Shown one piece after another: positions 28,744 through 37,425 of a DNA stretch of 64,000 bases. How positions within the stretch are numbered: the first letter of the stretch is position 1; each line of letters starts with the position of its first letter. A program made the translations under genes and the position numbers. The notes beneath the pieces were generated by a model that was not told where the DNA came from, searched no databases, and saw only the letters and a program-made list of their open reading frames with translations. The stretch lies in contig JAYRYZ010000021.1 of the NCBI GenBank assembly GCA_041916775.1, positions 31,487 to 95,486 on the forward strand, written 5' to 3'. This DNA is from UBA2357 sp041916775 (GTDB lineage Bacteria; Pseudomonadota; Gammaproteobacteria; Burkholderiales; Rhodocyclaceae).

Positions 28744-30141
28744 TCACGGATTCTCCTCGAGCTTGAAGGCTGCGCGCCTTACCGGCGTTGCGGCGTCGAT
28801 GGTGCAGTTGCGCTCGAACGCCTCGAGGTTGGACTCGATGCGGTCCGGATCGTATAGATAGTTCACCATCATTCCCCAGGACTGGCGCAGGCCGTTCTCC
28901 GAAGCGTCGGCGAGCCAATTGAGCCGTTCCACCCGCGCACCGTTCCCGAGGTGAAAGCGCGCCACCGGATCGAGCGGCCTGCCGTTGCGCCGAGCATGCA
29001 GCAGGTAGCTTGCCGCGGCGCGGGTGAGCGGTGCCTGCAGCGCGGCGGCGAGCGTCTGGTTGTCGACCCAACTGCGGGCGTCGCTCAAGGCCTCGCGCAG
29101 CGTGGGCGAGTCGGGCCCGGTGATGTCGTGCGCGGCGAGGCGCTTCCAGTCTGCGCTGGTGAAGTGCGCGATCACCACATCCTGGTTGCGCGCCACCCAG
29201 CGGGTGAGTCCGGGGATGGGCGACAGGGTCGCGAAGGTTTTCAGGCTAGGGAAGTCCCGCTTGAGATCGTCCACCACGCGCTTCAACAGGAAATTGCCGA
29301 AAGTGACGCCGCGCAGGCCCTCCTGTGTGCTGCTGATCGAATAGAAGATCGCGGTGCTCGCCTTTGCGGCATCGAATAGCGGGGCGTCGATGTCGAGCAA
29401 CTTCTGGACGTTGTCGGCGAGGTCGTCGAGCAGGGCGACCTCGACGAAGATCAGCGGCTCCGTCGGCATGCGCGGGTGGAAGAAGGCGTAGCAGCGACGA
29501 TCCGAGTCGAGGCGATTCTTGAGGTCGTCCCAGCTCTGGATCTGATGCACCGCCTCGTAAGCGACGAGCTTCTCCAGCACCAGCGCGGGGGATTGCCAGG
29601 ACAGCCGCACCAGCTCCAGGAAGCCGACATCGAACCAGGCGGTGAGGCGTGCCTCCAGCTCACGATCCAGTGCCTTCAGCTCGGGGTCGTCATGCAGGTA
29701 GCGCAGAAGGTCGGCACGCAGGTCGACCAGGAACTTCACGCCCTGCGGGATTGCGTTGAACTGGGTGAGGATGCGGATGCGCGAGGAACGCATCGCAGCG
29801 CGCAGCCGCGCCTCGGCATCCCACTGCGCGGGCGTGCCGATCGCGGCCTGGTAGTCGTCATGCGCGCGCGCGACTTCTTCCGGCCGGGGGCCGAACTCCA
29901 GCGCGATGATGCGCAGGAAGGCGTGCCTGCCGGCGTCGTCGAGGCCGAGGTAGGTCTGCGCAAGGCGTGCCGCACGCTGACGGGTCGAGACCTCGCCGCC
30001 GACGCGCTCGGCGCATTCCTGCAAGGCCTTGCGGATGCGCGCGAGTCGCTTGTCGTCGCTGTCGTTGCCGAGGCCGGTGGCGTTCGCGACCATCTCCCTG
30101 ACCATGGACAGGCTTCTGGCGACGAGTCCCGAGGCTGTCAT
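28744..30141 (-). CDS. Malonyl-CoA decarboxylase
   Basis: The 465-residue protein matches the malonyl-CoA decarboxylase family throughout: an N-terminal helical domain (ALEFGPRPEEVARAHDDY, then GVKFLVDLRADLL) and a catalytic acetyltransferase-fold domain (CYAFFHPRMPTEPLIFVEVAL, AIFYSISSTQEGLRGVTFGN, FATLSPIPGLTRW). It converts malonyl-CoA to acetyl-CoA and CO2 in the cytoplasm, either in malonate use or to remove malonyl-CoA. No mat, mdc or malonate transport genes adjoin it. ATG 30141 has AGGGGG nine bases upstream; ATG 30162 is an alternative. Confidence 0.9.
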   Translation of the reverse strand: MTASGLVARSLSMVREMVANATGLGNDSDDKRLARIRKALQECAERVGGEVSTRQRAARLAQTYLGLDDAGRHAFLRIIALEFGPRPEEVARAHDDYQAAIGTPAQWDAEARLRAAMRSSRIRILTQFNAIPQGVKFLVDLRADLLRYLHDDPELKALDRELEARLTAWFDVGFLELVRLSWQSPALVLEKLVAYEAVHQIQSWDDLKNRLDSDRRCYAFFHPRMPTEPLIFVEVALLDDLADNVQKLLDIDAPLFDAAKASTAIFYSISSTQEGLRGVTFGNFLLKRVVDDLKRDFPSLKTFATLSPIPGLTRWVARNQDVVIAHFTSADWKRLAAHDITGPDSPTLREALSDARSWVDNQTLAAALQAPLTRAAASYLLHARRNGRPLDPVARFHLGNGARVERLNWLADASENGLRQSWGMMVNYLYDPDRIESNLEAFERNCTIDAATPVRRAAFKLEENP

Positions 30142-30290
30142 GCTTGCCGTCCCCCTATGCATTTAGTCATGTCGGCATGATAGCCTGAACGCGCCTTCGC
30201 GAGGGCAGGGCAGCCCGGCGCAGGGCGCATTGCCCGTACCCGCCGTTGCCTCCGTTGCCATCGACTCTTTCGCAGCCTCGAGCCCGACCC

Positions 30291-31541
30291 ATGTCCTTTC
30301 ATCCTGTATCCGGCGATCCGGCCACGACGGGTCGTCAATCGCGTCAGCTGTTGTTGCTGATGTTCGCCCTCGCGGCACTCGCAGCCTGGCTCATGCCCCA
30401 GCCGGGCTGGCCCGCGTTGCTGCCGTTCCTGGTGCTGCCCGCCTGGCTGCATGCGCACCTCGCCTTCCGCGCCAGCACCCGCGCGGGCGCGGACGCGATG
30501 CGACGCGCACGTGACGGCGAAGCACGGATGGCAATGGCGATGGAGGTCACGGCGCTGGGCTTGTGGGACTATCGGGAAGACGAGGAGAGCGTCGGCGCAA
30601 ACGATCAGGCCGCGCTGATGTTGGGCTATGCCCCGCAGGACTTCGTCGAGACACGCGCCGCCTTCGTCGCGCGCCTGCACCCGGATGACCGCGAGCGCGT
30701 GCGCGCCTGCTTTCGCGCGTACCGGGAGGGCGTCCGGCCCGAGTATCGCTGCGAGTTCCGCATGCGCACCCGCACGGGTGACTACCGCTGGTTCCGCTCG
30801 GTGGGCCGCATCGTCGAGCGCGATGCGGCGGGGTTGCCGCGGCGCATCCTCGGCACCTATCTGGACATCACCGATCAGGTCGAGTCGGTGGCCCGCCTCG
30901 AGGCCATGTCGCAGCGCCTGGTGAAGGCGCAGGAGGACGAACGGCGCAGGCTGGCGCGCGAGCTGCACGACGAGATCGGTCAGCAGCTCACCGCCCTCGG
31001 GCTCAACCTGCGCTCGCTGGAGCGGGATGTCGACGCAGACGGGCGTGCGAGGCTTCAGGATGCGCAGCACATCGTCGGCGAATGCCTTGCGGCGGTATCG
31101 GCACGGGTGCTCGATCTGCGACCGACGCTGCTCGACGACATCGGCCTTGTTGCGGCGCTCGACGACTACTGCCGGCGACAGGAGGAGCGCGCCGGCGTGT
31201 GCATCACCCTGGATGCGGAGCCGGCCCTGGAGCCGCTGCCGGACGAGATCCGCATCACCGCCTTCCGCCTCGTCCAGGAGGCGGTGAACAACGCCATCCG
31301 CCACGCAGGGGCGAGCAGCATCGATGTGGCCGTGCAGCGCCGCGATGCCCTGCTCCTGCTCGCCATCGCGGACGACGGGCGCGGCTTCGAGCCCGCCGTC
31401 GCGCGCGGCGGCGGAGTGGGGTTGGAGGCGATGCGCGAGCGCTGCGCGCTCGTGGGGGGCATGCTGCGCATCGACAGCGCGGACGGTGCGGGAACGCGCC
31501 TGCAGGCGCAGCTGCCGCTGGCGAAGGGGGTGGCAGCATGA
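30291..31541 (+). CDS. PAS-containing NarX-type sensor histidine kinase
   Basis: A 416-residue kinase: one or two hydrophobic segments near residues 20-60, a PAS/PAC domain (about 85-205, ending LGTYLDITDQ), a HisKA_3 dimerisation domain with the phospho-acceptor in RRLARELHDEIGQQL, and a HATPase domain (N box RLVQEAVNNAIRHA, G box ADDGRGF). It phosphorylates the NarL-type regulator encoded next, whose start overlaps its stop (ATGA). The signal is unknown. The ATG at 30291 gives a normal N terminus; a TTG at 30246 is in frame but less likely. It is divergent from malonyl-CoA decarboxylase. Confidence 0.88.
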   Translation: MSFHPVSGDPATTGRQSRQLLLLMFALAALAAWLMPQPGWPALLPFLVLPAWLHAHLAFRASTRAGADAMRRARDGEARMAMAMEVTALGLWDYREDEESVGANDQAALMLGYAPQDFVETRAAFVARLHPDDRERVRACFRAYREGVRPEYRCEFRMRTRTGDYRWFRSVGRIVERDAAGLPRRILGTYLDITDQVESVARLEAMSQRLVKAQEDERRRLARELHDEIGQQLTALGLNLRSLERDVDADGRARLQDAQHIVGECLAAVSARVLDLRPTLLDDIGLVAALDDYCRRQEERAGVCITLDAEPALEPLPDEIRITAFRLVQEAVNNAIRHAGASSIDVAVQRRDALLLLAIADDGRGFEPAVARGGGVGLEAMRERCALVGGMLRIDSADGAGTRLQAQLPLAKGVAA

Positions 31542-32182
31542 CCACGGTGCTGATCGTCGATGACCACGCGCTGGTGCGCAGCGGCCTGCGCGCGCTGATC
31601 GCCGGCTTCAGCGGCTTCTCGGTGGTCGGCGAGGCCGCCGACGGGCGCGAGGCGCTGCAACTTGCGCGCAGGCTTCAGCCCGACATCATGCTGCTCGACA
31701 TCGCGATGCCCGGGCTCAACGGGCTGGACACCCTGGCACGCCTGCGCGGCGAAGCGCCGCACTGCCGCGCGCTGGTGGTGTCCATGCACAGCGGCCGCGC
31801 CTATGTCGAGGCGGCGCTGCGCGCCGGCGCCCGGGGTTATCTGGAAAAGGCTGCCGCGCCTGCGGTGCTGGAAGAGGCCTTGCGCCGGGTGGCAGCGGGC
31901 GGGCTGCATGTGCCTGCGCCGATGCGCGACCTGCCCGCACTGATCGCAGCCGGGCAGGGGGGCGCTGCAGAGTCCGCAGGCCCGGCGCTGACGACGCGGC
32001 AGCGCGAGATCCTGCAGCTGATTGCGGAGGGGCTCGCCACGCGCGAGATCGCGGCGCGCCTGTCGATCAGCATCAAGACGGTGGAGACGCACCGCGCCCA
32101 CCTGATGCAACGGCTCGACATCCACGACGTGGCCGGCCTCACCCGCCACGCGATCCGCATCGGTCTGGTCAGTGCGGACTGA
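31538..32182 (+). CDS. NarL/FixJ-type response regulator
   Basis: A 214-residue regulator. The receiver domain (about 1-120) has the acidic pair in LIVDDH and the phosphorylated aspartate in DIMLLDIAMPG. The C-terminal LuxR-type helix-turn-helix (about 145-210) shows LTTRQREILQLIAEGLATRE and KTVETHRAHLMQRL. It should bind DNA as a dimer when phosphorylated by the coupled kinase. Target genes cannot be deduced. It converges on lgt with three bases between stop codons. Confidence 0.9.
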   Translation: MTTVLIVDDHALVRSGLRALIAGFSGFSVVGEAADGREALQLARRLQPDIMLLDIAMPGLNGLDTLARLRGEAPHCRALVVSMHSGRAYVEAALRAGARGYLEKAAAPAVLEEALRRVAAGGLHVPAPMRDLPALIAAGQGGAAESAGPALTTRQREILQLIAEGLATREIAARLSISIKTVETHRAHLMQRLDIHDVAGLTRHAIRIGLVSAD

Positions 32183-32185
32183 GCG

Positions 32186-32974
32186 TCAGCCCTTTGCGCG
32201 GCTCGCGAAAAGCAGCAGCGCACCTGCCAGCATCATCGGCACGCACAGCCACTGTGCGGTGGACAGGCCCAGCGACAGGGTGCCGAAGATGCCCGGGTCG
32301 GGGGTGCGGAAGAACTCCGCGAGGAAACGCAGGCTGCCGTAGCCGAGCAGGAACACTGCCGACACCGCGCGCAGCGGGCGCGGGCTCGCAGCGTAGAGCC
32401 ACAGGATCACGAACAGCAAGAGGCCCTCGCCGGCGGCCTGGTAGAGCTGGGACGGGTGGCGCGGCAGCGCGTCCACCCACGGGAAGACCATCGCCCACGG
32501 CAGCTCGCCCGAGACAGGTCGCCCCCACAGTTCGCCGTTGATGAAGTTGCCGATGCGCCCCGCAGCAAGCCCGGTCGGCACGAGCGGCGCGATGAAATCC
32601 GTGACTGCCCAGAACCCCTTGCCGGTCTTGCGGCCATACAGCCACATCGCCACCAGCACGCCGAGAAAGCCGCCATGAAAGCTCATGCCGCCCTTCCAGA
32701 TCGCCGGGATCTCGAGCGGGTGGGCCAGATAGTAGCCCGGCTGGAAGAACAGCACCTCGCCGAGGCGCCCACCCACGACCACGCCGAGCATGCCGTAGAG
32801 CAGCAGGTCGTCGATCTGCTGGGCGCTCCAGCCGAGCTCCGGCCGGCGCCGCGCATGTGCCCTGCCGAGCGCGACGAAGAGAACGAAGGCCACCAGGTAC
32901 ATCAGGCCGTACCAGTGGATGGAGAGCGGGCCCAGCGATAGTGCCACCGGGTCGAACTGGGGATGGATCAGCAT
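32186..32974 (-). CDS. lgt: Prolipoprotein diacylglyceryl transferase
   Basis: The 262-residue inner-membrane enzyme attaches diacylglycerol to the lipobox cysteine of prolipoproteins. Seven helices are apparent. The Lgt signature GLAAGRIGNFINGELWGRP is present, along with GGRLGEVLFFQPGYYL and SFHGGFLGV. The start MLIHPQFDPVALSLGPLSIHW at 32974 is the normal Lgt N terminus, although the frame stays open further upstream. It lies 49 bp after yceH on the same strand. Likely clients here are the efflux lipoprotein and the binding lipoprotein at 9.8 kb. Confidence 0.95.
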   Translation of the reverse strand: MLIHPQFDPVALSLGPLSIHWYGLMYLVAFVLFVALGRAHARRRPELGWSAQQIDDLLLYGMLGVVVGGRLGEVLFFQPGYYLAHPLEIPAIWKGGMSFHGGFLGVLVAMWLYGRKTGKGFWAVTDFIAPLVPTGLAAGRIGNFINGELWGRPVSGELPWAMVFPWVDALPRHPSQLYQAAGEGLLLFVILWLYAASPRPLRAVSAVFLLGYGSLRFLAEFFRTPDPGIFGTLSLGLSTAQWLCVPMMLAGALLLFASRAKG

Positions 32975-33023
32975 GTGACAAGTTCTGCTTGTGAGCTGGC
33001 CTGTGGCAATGCCAGCGTCTCGG

Positions 33024-33713
33024 TCATTCGAACTGGGCGCGGAACGCGGCGAACTCGGCGCGCAGCGCAGCGACCTCCTCGCGCAGCTGGCGCACTTCCT
33101 CCTCGAGCTCGGCACTGCGGCCGCGCCCGCCACCACCGGCCGGACTGCCGGCGGCCTGGATCTGCGCCTCCAGGCCGGCGTTACCGCCCATCAGGTGGGC
33201 GTAACGGGTTTCCTTGGTGCCGGGCGCCCGCGCGAGCGGCTGGACCATGGGCGGGAATTTCTCCTGCAGGTGCTCCAGCACCGCTTCCACCGCCTCGATA
33301 TCGGCAAAGTTGTGCATGCGTTCGGTGCGTTGGCGGATCTCGCCCGGGGTCTGCGCGCCGCGCAGCATCAGCACCGCCAGCACCGCCTGCTCGGCCGGCG
33401 GCAACGAGTGGCGCAGGCGGATCAGGTGTTCGTACTTGGGCACGCGCGCGCTGGCCTGGTCGCGCTGCGAGATCAGCTTGCGTGCGAGGAGCCTTACCAC
33501 GCCGTCGCGCACCTCGTTCTCGCTCAGCGACAGCACCGGGTCGCGCCCGGTGAGCTGGTTGCAGCCGGTCTGGATGGCGTTGATCGAGAGCGGGTAGTTG
33601 TCGGGCGTCAGGAAGGCCTTCTCGATCATGACCCCGAGCACCCGGATCTCCACCGGATCGAGATCGAACCCCTCATCGCTGCCGCCTGTCTGAACCTGCA
33701 CGCCATCGCTCAT
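33024..33713 (-). CDS. YceH/UPF0502 (DUF480) family protein
   Basis: A 229-residue cytoplasmic protein matching the DUF480 family: LDPVEIRVLGVMIEKAFLTPDNYPLS, NQLTGRDPVLSLSE and RGAQTPGEIRQRTERMH. The fold is a tandem winged helix, and the biochemical role is unknown. The C terminus ends in a coiled coil (ELEEEVRQLREEVAALRAEF). The ATG at 33713 excludes a non-homologous extension that stays open upstream. It may be co-transcribed with lgt. Confidence 0.88.
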   Translation of the reverse strand: MSDGVQVQTGGSDEGFDLDPVEIRVLGVMIEKAFLTPDNYPLSINAIQTGCNQLTGRDPVLSLSENEVRDGVVRLLARKLISQRDQASARVPKYEHLIRLRHSLPPAEQAVLAVLMLRGAQTPGEIRQRTERMHNFADIEAVEAVLEHLQEKFPPMVQPLARAPGTKETRYAHLMGGNAGLEAQIQAAGSPAGGGGRGRSAELEEEVRQLREEVAALRAEFAAFRAQFE

Positions 33714-33787
33714 CTGCACTGTCCTCGTTCGACCTGGAGGCGCAATGATAGCCGACTCGTGGAACGGACAAGGCGGATTCACGGCGA

Positions 33788-33814
33788 TTGCGCAATGACG
33801 AGTTCGGTTAGAAT
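33788..33814 (+). promoter_or_regulatory. Possible ilvD promoter
   Basis: TTGCGC at 33788-33793 and TAGAAT at 33809-33814 are separated by 15 bp, a little short of the optimum, 72 bp upstream of ilvD. The adjacent GAATTCCGAATTC at 33811-33823 repeats GAATTC. Confidence 0.35.
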
Positions 33815-33886
33815 TCCGAATTCCCGATCTCACCCCCGCTCAAGCGGCCGACAAAGCGCGGCCCGCATCTCATCGTCGAGGACACC

Positions 33887-35740
33887 ATGCCCCAGTACCG
33901 TTCCCGCACCTCCACCGCCGGCCGCAACATGGCTGGTGCCCGCGCCCTGTGGCGGGCCACCGGCATGAAGGACGGCGACTTCGAAAAGCCGATCATCGCG
34001 GTGGCGAACAGCTTCACCCAGTTCGTGCCCGGCCATGTGCACCTCAAGGACCTCGGCCAGCTCGTCGCGCGAGAGATCGAGGCGGCGGGCGGGGTCGCCA
34101 AGGAGTTCAACACCATCGCGGTGGATGACGGCATCGCGATGGGCCATGGCGGCATGCTGTATTCCCTGCCCTCGCGCGAGCTCATCGCCGACAGCGTGGA
34201 ATACATGTGCAACGCGCACACCGCGGATGCGCTGGTGTGCATCTCGAACTGCGACAAGATCACCCCGGGCATGCTGATGGCGGCGCTGCGCCTCAACATC
34301 CCGGCGATCTTCGTGTCCGGCGGCCCGATGGAGGCCGGCAAGGTGAAGTGGGAATCCAAGGTGATCTCGCTCGATCTGGTCGATGCGATGGTCAAGGCTG
34401 CCGACAGTAGCTGTTCCGACGAAGAGGTCGATGCGATCGAACGCTCCGCATGCCCGACCTGTGGTTCGTGTTCCGGCATGTTCACGGCCAACTCCATGAA
34501 CTGCCTCACCGAGGCCCTCGGGCTCTCGTTGCCGGGCAATGGCACCGTGCTCGCCACCCACGCGGACCGCGAGCAGCTATTCCGCAAGGCGGGCCGCACC
34601 ATCGTCGATATGGCGCGGCGCTACTACGAGAAGGACGACGCCACGGTGCTGCCGCGCGCGATCGCGAGCTTCAGGGCGTTCGAGAACGCGATCTCGCTGG
34701 ATGTGGCGATGGGCGGCTCGACCAACACCGTGCTGCATCTCCTCGCCGCTGCGCGCGAGGGGCAGGTGGACTTCACGATGAAGGACATCGACCGCATCTC
34801 GCGCAAGGTGCCGTGCCTGTGCAAGGTCGCACCGGCGGTGGCGGACGTGCATATCGAGGACGTGCATCGCGCCGGCGGCATCATGGCCATTCTCGGCGAG
34901 CTCGACCGCGCAGGCCTGCTGCACACCGACGTGCCGACGGTGCACACCCGTACGCTGCGCGAGGCGCTGCATCGCTGGGATGTGATGCAGGCGCACGACA
35001 ACTCGGTGTTCGAGTTCTACCGTGCCGCACCGGGCGGCGTCCCCACCCAGGTGGCGTTCTCCCAGGACCGGCGCTGGAACGAGCTCGACATGGACCGCAC
35101 CGGCGGCGTCATCCGCGACCGCGCCAACGCCTTCAGCCAGGATGGCGGGCTGGCGGTGCTCTACGGCAACATCGCCGAGAAGGGCTGCATCGTGAAGACC
35201 GCCGGCGTGGACGAGTCGATCTGGAAATTCACCGGCCGTGCGCGCGTGTTCGAGAGCCAGGAGGCGGCGGTGGAGGGCATCCTCGCCGACCGGATCGTGG
35301 CGGGCGATGTGGTGGTGATCCGCTACGAGGGCCCCAAGGGCGGTCCGGGCATGCAGGAGATGCTCTACCCCACCAGCTACCTGAAGTCCAAGGGCCTCGG
35401 CAAGGCCTGCGCGCTCCTGACCGACGGGCGTTTTTCGGGCGGCACCTCGGGCCTCTCGATCGGTCATGCCTCGCCCGAGGCGGCCTGCGGCGGTGCGATC
35501 GCGCTGGTGGAGGAGGGCGACACGATCGAGATCGACATTCCGAACCGGCGCATCCACCTGGCAGTGTCCGACGACGAACTCGCCCGGCGCCATGCGGCGA
35601 TGGAGGCGCGCGGCGCGCAGGCCTGGAAGCCGGCGAATCGCGAGCGCTTCGTCTCTGCCGCGCTGCAAGCCTATGCGGCGCTCACCACCAGCGCCGACAC
35701 TGGCGCGGTGCGTGACGTGACCCAGGTCCAGCGTGGCTGA
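33887..35740 (+). CDS. ilvD: Dihydroxy-acid dehydratase
   Basis: The 617-residue enzyme dehydrates 2,3-dihydroxy-isovalerate and -methylvalerate in valine, isoleucine and pantothenate synthesis. It has the length of E. coli IlvD. Iron-sulfur ligands are seen in CISNCDKITPGM and CPTCGSCSGMFTANSMN, and the C-terminal FSGGTSGLSIGHASPEA carries the catalytic serine. The ATG follows GAGGA by five bases. It is a single gene; other ilv genes are not in the window. Confidence 0.96.
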   Translation: MPQYRSRTSTAGRNMAGARALWRATGMKDGDFEKPIIAVANSFTQFVPGHVHLKDLGQLVAREIEAAGGVAKEFNTIAVDDGIAMGHGGMLYSLPSRELIADSVEYMCNAHTADALVCISNCDKITPGMLMAALRLNIPAIFVSGGPMEAGKVKWESKVISLDLVDAMVKAADSSCSDEEVDAIERSACPTCGSCSGMFTANSMNCLTEALGLSLPGNGTVLATHADREQLFRKAGRTIVDMARRYYEKDDATVLPRAIASFRAFENAISLDVAMGGSTNTVLHLLAAAREGQVDFTMKDIDRISRKVPCLCKVAPAVADVHIEDVHRAGGIMAILGELDRAGLLHTDVPTVHTRTLREALHRWDVMQAHDNSVFEFYRAAPGGVPTQVAFSQDRRWNELDMDRTGGVIRDRANAFSQDGGLAVLYGNIAEKGCIVKTAGVDESIWKFTGRARVFESQEAAVEGILADRIVAGDVVVIRYEGPKGGPGMQEMLYPTSYLKSKGLGKACALLTDGRFSGGTSGLSIGHASPEAACGGAIALVEEGDTIEIDIPNRRIHLAVSDDELARRHAAMEARGAQAWKPANRERFVSAALQAYAALTTSADTGAVRDVTQVQRG

Positions 35741-35796
35741 CCGGTTGCCTCCGCGGCTTGCTTGACCGGCTGCGGGGGCGCCTCTACCATCCGCAC

Positions 35797-35991
35797 ATGG
35801 ACGCAGAATTCAACCGATTGGAATCCCAGCTCGAGCAGCTTGTCGGCCTCTTCGAGGCCGGCAGGACCGAGACGAAGGCGCTTCGCGCGCGCGTGGCTGC
35901 GCTCGAGGCCGAAAACCGCAACCTCGCCGCCAAGGTGAGTCTCGCGACGGAGAAACTCGAGTCGCTGCTGCAGGCGCTTCCGGAAGACTGA
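35797..35991 (+). CDS. zapB: ZapB-like coiled-coil cell division protein (TIGR02449 type)
   Basis: A 64-residue, almost wholly coiled-coil protein (FNRLESQLEQLVGLFEAG, then ALRARVAALEAENRNLAAKV). The family is found immediately upstream of zapA in many proteobacteria and is regarded as ZapB-like, linking ZapA-FtsZ to the chromosome. Its stop is one base from the zapA start. The ATG at 35797 starts the coiled coil; an upstream in-frame start at 35758 adds unrelated residues. Confidence 0.75.
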   Translation: MDAEFNRLESQLEQLVGLFEAGRTETKALRARVAALEAENRNLAAKVSLATEKLESLLQALPED

Positions 35992-35992
35992 C

Positions 35993-36295
35993 ATGGCACA
36001 TGAGACGCTGGACATCAACATTTTCGGCAAGGAGTACCGTGTCGCCTGCAAGCCCGAGGAGCGCGAAGGCCTGCTCGAATCGGTACGTCATCTGGACGGC
36101 AAGCTGCGTGATCTCGCCTCCCGTACCGGCGCATCCGGCGAGAAACTCGCGGTGATGACTGCGCTCAACGTCACCCACGAGTTCCTGCAGTTTCAGCGTG
36201 CCGGCGGGTTTGACATGCCGGCGATGAAGCGTAGAATTGGACTCATGAATGCACGCCTCGACGGGGTGCTGGCCCAGCAAGAAAACCTTTTCTGA
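35993..36295 (+). CDS. zapA: Cell division protein ZapA
   Basis: A 100-residue ZapA: a short beta-alpha N-terminal domain (ETLDINIFGKEYRVACKPEE) followed by a C-terminal helix. ZapA binds and bundles FtsZ at the division site. It is followed by 6S RNA, a conserved arrangement in gamma- and betaproteobacteria, which supports both calls. Confidence 0.92.
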   Translation: MAHETLDINIFGKEYRVACKPEEREGLLESVRHLDGKLRDLASRTGASGEKLAVMTALNVTHEFLQFQRAGGFDMPAMKRRIGLMNARLDGVLAQQENLF

Positions 36296-36334
36296 CAAGG
36301 GCTTGGCGCGTTTTCTTGGCGAGTATGGATCAAT

Positions 36335-36510
36335 CCCCTGCAGTGTTCGTTGAAGCCGTAGATTCCTTGAACCAATGTCGAGAGACTTGGTTGCGGACCG
36401 TGACTCCGTCGGTGTGCACGCCCCTCGCCGGGTGAGCCTGAGACGGAAGGAAAGCGACCTCCCTGAACCCTAGGTTCAGGATGCCCGGTGGAGACGGCAC
36501 AGGCGGGGGG
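36335..36510 (+). ncRNA. ssrS: 6S RNA
   Basis: The ~176-nt region after zapA has the layout of 6S RNA, which binds sigma-70 RNA polymerase and dampens transcription in stationary phase. The ends pair (CCCCTGC at 36335-36341 with GCGGGG near 36503-36509). CAGTGTTCG follows the 5' stem as expected for the central bubble. A promoter-like TATGGA at 36324-36329 with CTTGGC 16 bp upstream precedes the 5' end. Boundaries are estimated to a few bases. Confidence 0.85.
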
Positions 36511-36517
36511 CCCACAG

Positions 36518-36554
36518 AATGAGGCGCGGAATGTTCCGCGCCTCATTGTTTTTT
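36518..36554 (+). terminator. Intrinsic terminator after 6S RNA
   Basis: A perfect 13-bp stem (AATGAGGCGCGGA paired with TCCGCGCCTCATT) closes a 1-4 base loop and runs into TTGTTTTTT. It is the strongest terminator in the window and ends the zapB-zapA-6S RNA region. Confidence 0.92.
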
Positions 36555-36603
36555 GCATCGCGCGCCGCCCCGTCCGGGGCGGGCGCCTGAAAGTGTTTCT
36601 GCG

Positions 36604-37410
36604 ATGGATCTGGATCTCTGGTGGTTGAGCTATCCGCTGCTCGGCGCTGTCGTCGGCTTCTTTGCCGGTCTGCTGGGCGTGGGCGGCGGCGGCATCATGG
36701 TACCGGTGCTGACGACACTCTTCGTCGCACAGGATTTCCCGCGCGACAGCGTGGTGCACCTTGCGCTCGGGACCTCGATGGCGGCAATCGTGCTGACCTC
36801 GTTCTCCAGCCTGCGCGCGCATCACAAGCATGGCGCGGTACGCTGGGATGTGGTGCGGGCGATCACACCGGGAATACTCCTCGGCACCTTCGGCGCCACC
36901 TTCATCGCCTCGCGCGTCGATTCCGAGCCGCTCGCGATCTTCTTTGCCTGCTTCATGGCCTATGTGGCGCTCCAGATGCTCGCCAACATCAAGCCCAAGC
37001 CGAGCCGCGAACTGCCCGGGCCGCTCGGCATGAGCGGCGTCGGGGTCGGTATCGGTGGCGTCTCGGCGCTGGTGGCGATCGGCGGCGGGTCCCTGTCGGT
37101 GCCGTTCATGACCTGGTGCAACGTCAAGGTGCATGACGCAATCGGCACTTCCAGTGCGATCGGGCTGCCGATTGCGCTCGCCGGGACGGTGGGTTATCTC
37201 GTCAATGGCTGGGGCGCACCGGGGATGCCGACACACTCGCTCGGTTTCATCTACCTGCCGGCGCTGGTGCTGATCAGCCTGGTCAGCATGTACACCGCCC
37301 CGCTGGGGGCGCGGCTCGCGCACCGCCTGCCCGTGGCGACCTTGAAGAAGATCTTCGCCGGCGTGCTGATCGTGCTGTCGCTGAAGATGTTGCACGCGCT
37401 GTTTGCCTGA
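36604..37410 (+). CDS. TauE/SafE (TSUP) family membrane transporter
   Basis: The 268-residue protein has about eight helices and two repeated family motifs, FFAGLLGVGGGGIMVPVL near residue 20 and SALVAIGGGSLSVPFM near residue 155. TSUP proteins export or import sulfite, sulfoacetate or related organosulfur anions across the inner membrane. The substrate is not evident from the surroundings. The ATG at 36604 follows the 6S RNA terminator by 49 bp. A LysE exporter follows 15 bp downstream and may be in the same operon. Confidence 0.87.
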   Translation: MDLDLWWLSYPLLGAVVGFFAGLLGVGGGGIMVPVLTTLFVAQDFPRDSVVHLALGTSMAAIVLTSFSSLRAHHKHGAVRWDVVRAITPGILLGTFGATFIASRVDSEPLAIFFACFMAYVALQMLANIKPKPSRELPGPLGMSGVGVGIGGVSALVAIGGGSLSVPFMTWCNVKVHDAIGTSSAIGLPIALAGTVGYLVNGWGAPGMPTHSLGFIYLPALVLISLVSMYTAPLGARLAHRLPVATLKKIFAGVLIVLSLKMLHALFA

Positions 37411-37425
37411 TCGATGGAGGTTTGA

